A stretch of DNA of 10,092 bases, from contig JAILJL010000013.1 in the NCBI GenBank assembly GCA_024694785.1, positions 1 through 10,092 on the forward strand, written 5' to 3'. This document shows positions 6,467 through 10,092 of the stretch, in pieces (positions within the stretch are counted from its first letter, which is position 1; each line of letters opens with the position of its first letter). Source of the DNA: Lachnospiraceae bacterium. Lineage in GTDB: Bacteria > Bacillota > Clostridia > Lachnospirales > Lachnospiraceae. The notes under the pieces are model-generated. The model did no database searches and was not told the DNA's origin. It saw only the letters and a list, made by a program, of their open reading frames with translations. Position numbers and translations under genes: made by a program.

Positions 6467-8134
6467 CTAGTCCTCTATCTCCATAATAATCGGTAAAATG
6501 ATAGGACTCCTCATAGTCTTCTTCCATACATATTCGCCAAGTGAATCTCTTATCTCGGACTTGATCTTGTTCCAGTCGGTAACTCCATGGTTCTCAAGAT
6601 CCGATACCGTATCGCAGCAGACATGCGTCGCTTCATCTATAAGACTCTCAGAGCCTCTTATATATACGAATCCTCTTGATAGAATATCCGGTCCCGCAAG
6701 AACTCTTCCCGTTCCAGTCTCAAGTGCAAGCACAACGATGATTATACCATCATCTGCAAGTCGCTGTCTATCGTGAAGCACGATATTACCTACATCTCCG
6801 ATACCGAGACCATCAACGAGTATTGCGCCGTTAGGAACGCAACCTGTTACCTCTGCCTTGTATTCGCTTAGTGCAAGAACTTCCCCCGACTTCATAATGA
6901 AGATATTCTGCTTATCAATACCCAGATCTTCCGCGATTCTGGCCTGTGCAACCAGATGTCTGTACTCTCCGTGAACAGGTATTGCATACTTCGGACGAAC
7001 CAGAGAATATATAAGCTTAATCTCTTCCTGACAGGCATGGCCCGATACGTGTGTATCCTGGAATATAACGCTTGCTCCTTTAAGATAGAGGTCGTTAATA
7101 ACCTTGGATACCGCCTTCTCATTACCCGGAATAGGATTGGATGAGAAAATGATCAAATCATTAGGCTTAATCGTAATCTTCTTATGAAGATTGGCTGCCA
7201 TTCTCGGCAATGCCGCCATTGACTCTCCCTGACTTCCCGTAGTAATAATGACTGTTTTCTCATCAGAATAGTTCTTCAATGTCTCGAGCTCCACAAGGGT
7301 ATGCTTCGGAACATTAAGATATCCGAGCTCAGACGCGGTATTAATGATGTTAACCATCGAACGGCCTTCCACCGCAACTTTACGTCCGAACTTTTCTGCC
7401 GTATTGATAATCTGCTGCACACGATCCACGTTGGATGCAAATGTGGCAACTATAATTCTCTTATTGATATTATCCGCGAATATTGATTCAAAAGTCTTGC
7501 CTACCGTACGCTCCGACTGGGTGAATCCGGCTCTTTCCGCATTGGTGGAATCACACATAAGTGCAAGTACACCCTTCTTACCCAGTTCTCCAAGTCTCTG
7601 AAGATCGATTGCATCACCGAATACCGGTGTATAGTCAACCTTGAAGTCTCCGGTATGAACCACTATTCCTGCAGGTGAATAAATTGCAAGTGCCGCAGCA
7701 TCCTGTATGCTATGGTTGGTTCTTATAAATTCAACTCTGAATTCGCCTGCATTCATCGTATCGCCGTATTTTACAACCTTACGACGTACATTGCCAAGCA
7801 TATTATGCTCTTTTAACTTATTCTCGATAAGGCCCATTGTAAGCTTGGTGGCATATAATGGTGCGTTGACATCCTTTAAGATATAAGGCAGCGAGCCTAT
7901 ATGATCCTCGTGGCCGTGGGTAATAAAGAAGCCTTTGACCTTATCTATATTCTCTATTAAGTATGTTACATCAGGGATTACGAGATCGATTCCGTACATT
8001 TCGTCTTCCGGAAATGCCAGACCGCAATCCACAACAATAATACTGTCTCCGTATTCGAAGGCAGTTATATTCATTCCAATCTGCTCCAAACCTCCAAGTG
8101 GAATGATCTTCAATCTATTATCTTTTGCTGACAA
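6467..8134 (-). CDS. rnj: Ribonuclease J
   Basis: A 555-residue metallo-beta-lactamase/beta-CASP ribonuclease, the same length as B. subtilis RNase J1. It acts as a 5'-to-3' exonuclease and endonuclease in mRNA turnover and rRNA/tRNA maturation. Two-zinc ligands are visible: H73-G-H75-E-D77-H78 (THGHEDH), H141 (TNHSIQD), D163 (HTGDFK) and H388 (PVHGE). Beta-CASP features include DSTNAER (195-201), ATFASNVDRVQQI (230-242), ITTGSQGE (297-304) and THVSGHA (361-367). The C-terminal domain (about 450-555) associated with dimerisation is intact. The active site is complete, favouring a J1-type enzyme over the often degenerate J2. It starts with TTG at 8134, supported by AAGGAG 8 bases upstream. It sits between the DUF1292 gene and the MltG-like gene, a position not occupied by RNase J in the corresponding B. 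subtilis block, so transcription here is tied to ireB and trmR/trhP. Confidence 0.95.
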   Translation of the reverse strand: MSAKDNRLKIIPLGGLEQIGMNITAFEYGDSIIVVDCGLAFPEDEMYGIDLVIPDVTYLIENIDKVKGFFITHGHEDHIGSLPYILKDVNAPLYATKLTMGLIENKLKEHNMLGNVRRKVVKYGDTMNAGEFRVEFIRTNHSIQDAAALAIYSPAGIVVHTGDFKVDYTPVFGDAIDLQRLGELGKKGVLALMCDSTNAERAGFTQSERTVGKTFESIFADNINKRIIVATFASNVDRVQQIINTAEKFGRKVAVEGRSMVNIINTASELGYLNVPKHTLVELETLKNYSDEKTVIITTGSQGESMAALPRMAANLHKKITIKPNDLIIFSSNPIPGNEKAVSKVINDLYLKGASVIFQDTHVSGHACQEEIKLIYSLVRPKYAIPVHGEYRHLVAQARIAEDLGIDKQNIFIMKSGEVLALSEYKAEVTGCVPNGAILVDGLGIGDVGNIVLHDRQRLADDGIIIVVLALETGTGRVLAGPDILSRGFVYIRGSESLIDEATHVCCDTVSDLENHGVTDWNKIKSEIRDSLGEYVWKKTMRSPIILPIIMEIED

Positions 8135-8142
8135 ATAAATCT

Positions 8143-8148
8143 CTCCTT
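8143..8148 (-). promoter_or_regulatory. Shine-Dalgarno AAGGAG that fixes the TTG start of RNase J
   Basis: On the minus strand AAGGAG lies immediately after the DUF1292 stop codon and 8 bases before TTG at 8134. No in-frame ATG is close by, and starting at TTG gives the expected N-terminus (MSAKDNRLKIIPLGG) just before the first beta-strand. Confidence 0.75.
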
Positions 8149-8149
8149 T

Positions 8150-8413
8150 TTAATCACGGCGGACATCAGCATCATCAAGAAGCTCGGAAAATATATTGCC
8201 GAGCGCATCAAGTAATGCATCATCTTCCACCATCTCATAGAAAAGATTGCCATTATCCTCTTCTCTGACTTCATGCATGATGTAGGCGTCAGAATCCCCA
8301 TCTTCCTCTTCCGTAACAAGAATATAGGTATCGCCCTGGAACTTCGTCTCTTCGACTACGTAAAATTCCACATCTTCATTTGTCTCTTCGTTATAAAAGC
8401 TGATCTTCTCCAT
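8150..8413 (-). CDS. DUF1292 (UPF0473, YrzB-like) acidic protein
   Basis: An 87-residue acidic protein of the DUF1292 family, conserved next to yqgF and ireB across Firmicutes and of unknown molecular function. The family pattern is clear: an N-terminal segment with F-Y-N-E-E-T-N-E-D-V-E-F-Y-V-V-E-E, then the strand YILVTEEEDGDSDAYIMHEV (31-50) and the terminal helix region with YEMVEDDALLDALGNIFSELLDD (59-81). The protein is rich in Asp/Glu and has no signal peptide or membrane segment. ATG at 8413 follows AAGGAA; the gene lies 24 bases after yqgF and 15 bases before RNase J. Its persistent link to IreB and YqgF suggests a role in the same housekeeping network, but this is not proven. Confidence 0.9.
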   Translation of the reverse strand: MEKISFYNEETNEDVEFYVVEETKFQGDTYILVTEEEDGDSDAYIMHEVREEDNGNLFYEMVEDDALLDALGNIFSELLDDADVRRD

Positions 8414-8437
8414 ATATGTTATTCCTTAAATTATATT

Positions 8438-8863
8438 CTAATTATTCTTCCTCGAATCGAGGTAAGTCTGAAGGATAAATACGGCAGCTAATTTATCCAC
8501 TACATTCTTGCGTTCCATTCCATGCAAATCGGCCTCATTCATTGCATGATCTGCCATTACGGTTGTAAGACGCTCATCAACAAGGGTTACATTAAGGCCT
8601 GTCCTTCTTCTAAGATCTTCGGCAAAGCTCCTCGTCTTCTCGCAACGCTCTCCTTCGGTATTGTTCATATTCTTGGGATATCCGAGTACAATCTCTGAAA
8701 TCTCATATTCTCTGCATATCTCTTCAATTCGCGCAAGTGTCTGCCTAAGCTTATTCTCTTTGTCACGTCTTATAATCTCCAAACCTTGCGCAGTTAGAAG
8801 AAGCGGATCCGAGACAGCAACGCCTACCGTCTTGGATCCGAAATCAAGTCCTAATATCCTCAA
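8438..8863 (-). CDS. ruvX: YqgF/RuvX, putative Holliday-junction-resolvase-like nuclease (pre-16S rRNA processing)
   Basis: A 141-residue RNase H-fold protein of the YqgF family, normal length. Members have been linked both to Holliday junction resolution and to maturation of the 16S rRNA 5' end. Motifs: [16 protein letters not shown] (4-19) with catalytic D7; [11 protein letters not shown] (57-67); the signature DERLTT (96-101); and NVVDKLAA (120-127) with D123. The acidic active-site residues are all present. The start is TTG at 8863, with GAGGAG overlapping the last two Glu codons of ireB, 9 bases upstream; the gap after the ireB stop is 6 bases, so translation of the two genes is probably linked. 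It is the second gene of the long leftward operon. Confidence 0.92.
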   Translation of the reverse strand: MRILGLDFGSKTVGVAVSDPLLLTAQGLEIIRRDKENKLRQTLARIEEICREYEISEIVLGYPKNMNNTEGERCEKTRSFAEDLRRRTGLNVTLVDERLTTVMADHAMNEADLHGMERKNVVDKLAAVFILQTYLDSRKNN

Positions 8864-8869
8864 ATATAA

Positions 8870-9136
8870 TTACTCCTCAAATCTCTTATCGAGATAGAAT
8901 TTCAAAACTTCTTCAACGATCTCGTCACGCTCTACTCTCATCATAAGGCTTCGTGCGTTATTGTAACTTGTAATGTATGTAGGATCACCGCTCATAACAT
9001 ACCCTACAATCTGATTAACAGGGTTATATCCTTTTTCTTTGAGTGAATTATATACCTTCTCTATAACATCTGATACCGGTAATTCCTGATCTTTCTCAAC
9101 CTTATAGTATTGTGTACTGTTGATATTATTGTCCAT
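8870..9136 (-). CDS. ireB: IreB family regulatory phosphoprotein (UPF0297, YrzL-like)
   Basis: An 88-residue protein of the DUF965/UPF0297 family. In Enterococcus faecalis IreB is a substrate of the Ser/Thr kinase IreK and restrains cephalosporin resistance, so the family is tied to cell-wall stress control. Core conserved stretches are KVYNSLKEKGYNPVNQIVGYVMSGDPTY at 27-54 and ARSLMMRVERDEIVEEVLKFYL at 61-82. The N-terminal tail (MDNNINSTQYY) contains Ser/Thr residues at 7 and 8, where E. faecalis IreB is phosphorylated on N-terminal threonines. I chose ATG at 9136, preceded by AAGGAAGG (9148-9155); the frame could extend to a GTG at 9166, but that has no ribosome binding site and adds ten residues absent from the usual 85-90-residue family. 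First gene of the operon, about 39 bases downstream of the predicted transcription start. Confidence 0.94.
   Translation of the reverse strand: MDNNINSTQYYKVEKDQELPVSDVIEKVYNSLKEKGYNPVNQIVGYVMSGDPTYITSYNNARSLMMRVERDEIVEEVLKFYLDKRFEE
8873..8878 (-). promoter_or_regulatory. Shine-Dalgarno GAGGAG embedded in the end of ireB
   Basis: GAGGAG on the minus strand encodes the two C-terminal glutamates of IreB and lies 9 bases before the TTG start of yqgF. It decides the non-ATG start and implies that ribosomes finishing ireB load the next gene. Confidence 0.7.
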
Positions 9137-9181
9137 AATCTCACGCACCTTCCTTAAGCAAATCACAAAATCACTTACTAT

Positions 9182-9210
9182 ATTCTAATATAAAACCTCA
9201 TAAAATTCAA
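9182..9210 (-). promoter_or_regulatory. Vegetative sigma-factor promoter for the ireB-to-EamA operon
   Basis: On the minus strand TTGAAT (9205-9210) and TAGAAT (9182-9187) are separated by exactly 17 bases, matching four of six -35 and five of six -10 consensus positions. The predicted start near 9175 gives a leader of about 39 bases before the ireB ATG. The element lies in the 85-base gap after the upstream editing gene. No riboswitch or T-box fold fits in so short a leader. Confidence 0.7.
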
Positions 9211-9221
9211 TGAAAATTATG

Positions 9222-9770
9222 TTAATCCTCGCCCTTTAGCACGACTGTCGTATAATCATGACCCGTTGATGGAATGAAGTCATATAACAGATCTTTTGTC
9301 TTAATCCTGAGACTGGATGTACATACGCAAGGATGACATCCCACGTCAGAGCTTTTAAGCACATCTTCATCGATAAGGAGCCGTACACTTCTGTCCTTAT
9401 CGTTCATAAGTCCCATCACGCTTACCGCACCGGGCTCTATATCAAGATATTTAAGCATGTCCCCGGCATCTGCAAAAGAAAGCCTTGAAGCATTGATCTG
9501 CGACGATAATTCTTTGGTCTTGAATTTCTTGTCACCCGGCATCATAAGAAGATAAAAGTCTGTCTTCTGACGATTACAAAGGAAGAGATTCTTGCACATT
9601 ATCACTCCCAGAACCTCGTCTATTGCATTACACGCTTCCATTGTAGCTGCTTCTTCGTGATCGACTCTTTTATACTTGATCCCAAGCTTATCGAGATAAT
9701 CATACGTTCTTATCTCTCTTTCAGGTCTTCCGTCAGTATTTTCCGGTCTTCCGTCATATAATTCCATCAT
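9222..9770 (-). CDS. ProX/YbaK-type aminoacyl-tRNA deacylase (prolyl-tRNA synthetase-associated editing domain)
   Basis: A 182-residue YbaK/ProRS-associated domain protein of the free-standing ProXp-ala/PrdX kind, which removes mischarged amino acids (typically alanine) from tRNA-Pro in trans. Conserved parts: the helix before VDHEEA (36-41), MCKNLFLCNR (58-67) with the family's active-site lysine K60, FYLLMMPGDKKFKTKELS (72-89), RLSFA (96-100), LDIEPGAVSVMGLMND (109-124), and the HP loop GCHPCVCTSS (144-153), followed by GHDYTTVVL. In relatives I recall, the loop usually has Asn where this protein has C150. The start is ATG ATG at 9770/9767 with only a weak upstream AGG; the frame stays open further upstream but would overlap the dehydrogenase gene. 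It lies 13 bases after the dehydrogenase stop, so the two are probably cotranscribed. Residues 6-19 contain a tandem heptapeptide (DGRPE) duplication. Confidence 0.85.
   Translation of the reverse strand: MMELYDGRPENTDGRPEREIRTYDYLDKLGIKYKRVDHEEAATMEACNAIDEVLGVIMCKNLFLCNRQKTDFYLLMMPGDKKFKTKELSSQINASRLSFADAGDMLKYLDIEPGAVSVMGLMNDKDRSVRLLIDEDVLKSSDVGCHPCVCTSSLRIKTKDLLYDFIPSTGHDYTTVVLKGED
9724..9755 (-). repeat. Short direct repeat at the 5' end of the editing gene
   Basis: GACGGAAGACC occurs twice 21 bases apart (plus coordinates 9724-9734 and 9745-9755), giving DGRPENT followed by DGRPERE in the protein. It looks like an in-frame duplication of a 7-codon unit upstream of the conserved domain. 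Confidence 0.7.
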
Positions 9771-9783
9771 ATTCCAACCTGTT

Positions 9784-10092
9784 TTAATATCCTTTTTTTC
9801 TGTCAACCGCATACTTAAGTGGTCGTTTATTGGCATAATTATCAAGATCTTCGCAGAACATCTCCACATTGCGATTGATAGTATGCAATAATGTCATATT
9901 TCCCGCTACATGAGGGGTGATAAGAAGGTTCTTTGCATGCCACATCTTACTGTCCTTAGGCAACGGTTCCACCTTGAATACATCAAGTGCGGCGCCTGCC
10001 AGGTGCCCGTTCTCCAATGCGTCATAAAGTGCATCTTCATCAATAGCAGAACCTCTTCCGACATTAACTATGTAAGAACCCTCCGGCATAAG
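9784..10092 (-). CDS. D-isomer-specific 2-hydroxyacid dehydrogenase, C-terminal part (5'-truncated by window edge)
   Basis: The frame is open at the right edge; 102 residues before the stop are visible, roughly the last third of a protein usually 310-340 residues long. Visible family parts are LMPEGSYIVNVGRGSAIDEDAL, holding the catalytic-site arginine of NVGRG; ALDVFKVEPLP with the catalytic glutamate; and LLITPHVAGN with the catalytic histidine. The C-terminal segment ends in KRPLKYAVDRKKGY, like the N-x-V-D-x2-x-G-Y tail of the family. These NAD(P)-dependent enzymes reduce 2-keto acids or oxidise D-2-hydroxyacids (D-lactate, phosphoglycerate, glyoxylate types). The substrate cannot be read from this part. 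The ATG at 10089 is an internal Met, not the start. The editing gene follows 13 bases after the stop. Confidence 0.9.
   Translation of the reverse strand, partial: LMPEGSYIVNVGRGSAIDEDALYDALENGHLAGAALDVFKVEPLPKDSKMWHAKNLLITPHVAGNMTLLHTINRNVEMFCEDLDNYANKRPLKYAVDRKKGY

Noticed and set aside
6892..7122. Minus-strand alternative-frame open reading frame inside RNase J
   Set aside because: It is in another frame of an intact, well-conserved RNase J gene.
8110..8319. Minus-strand 69-codon frame overlapping DUF1292 and the RNase J start
   Set aside because: It is out of frame with two recognised genes and has no family resemblance.
9136..9166. Upstream GTG start for ireB
   Set aside because: The ten added residues are not typical of the family, and no ribosome binding site precedes 9166; the AAGGAAGG at 9148-9155 serves the ATG at 9136.
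9137..9221. Terminator or riboswitch in the gap before ireB
   Set aside because: No convincing stem with a T-run and no conserved leader pattern was seen; the region is AT-rich and is explained by the promoter.
9771..9869. Longer N-terminus for the editing protein
   Set aside because: The extension is the shadow frame of the dehydrogenase 3' end; family proteins begin near the double ATG at 9770.

Overview
The window reads as chromosomal DNA of a Gram-positive anaerobe in the Clostridia, most likely a Lachnospiraceae relative. This is inferred from family resemblance and gene order: an IreB / YqgF / DUF1292 / MltG-like / TrmR / U32 run that parallels the Bacillus subtilis yrzL-yrrK-yrzB-yrrL-yrrM-yrrN-yrrO block, a single RNase J of 555 residues, strong Shine-Dalgarno sites with several TTG starts, and ferredoxin-type and oxidoreductase proteins typical of anaerobes. 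No transposase, tRNA, rRNA, CRISPR array or phage gene was found, and no gene-free stretch exceeds about 125 bases.

Left block (1-1988, minus strand): a three-gene surface-polysaccharide-type set read leftward. It holds a polysaccharide pyruvyl transferase family protein, a 95-residue protein with a repeated beta-rung pattern that I do not recognise, and the N-terminal 193 residues of a two-cluster ferredoxin / FrhB-type (coenzyme F420 hydrogenase beta-like) oxidoreductase that runs off the window. The last two overlap by 4 bases.

Middle (1989-3160): a short AT-rich divergent intergenic region, then aroC (chorismate synthase) alone on the plus strand. The gene is short and has changes in normally strict signature motifs. 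A strong hairpin with T-runs on both sides serves as a shared terminator with the convergent operon to the right.

Main operon (9210 down to 3124, minus strand): a candidate promoter (TTGAAT, 17 bases, TAGAAT) precedes ireB, ruvX/yqgF, a DUF1292 gene, RNase J, an MltG-like gene without its catalytic domain, trmR, trhP-like U32 and an EamA-type transporter. Every junction lies between a 4-base overlap and a 24-base gap, and the only visible terminator is at the far end. The operon joins kinase-linked cell-wall regulation (IreB), RNA turnover (RNase J), rRNA/DNA-type nuclease housekeeping (YqgF) and two consecutive steps of wobble-uridine 34 modification (U32 hydroxylase, then TrmR methylase).

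Right end (9222-10092, minus strand): the C-terminal third of a D-2-hydroxyacid dehydrogenase enters from outside the window, followed 13 bases later by a ProX/YbaK-type aminoacyl-tRNA editing protein.

Most of this is ordinary housekeeping DNA. The points most worth a second look are the catalytic-domain-less MltG-like protein, the divergent AroC beside a U32 hydroxylase whose family has been linked to prephenate, and the small rung-repeat protein inside the pyruvyl transferase / FrhB set.
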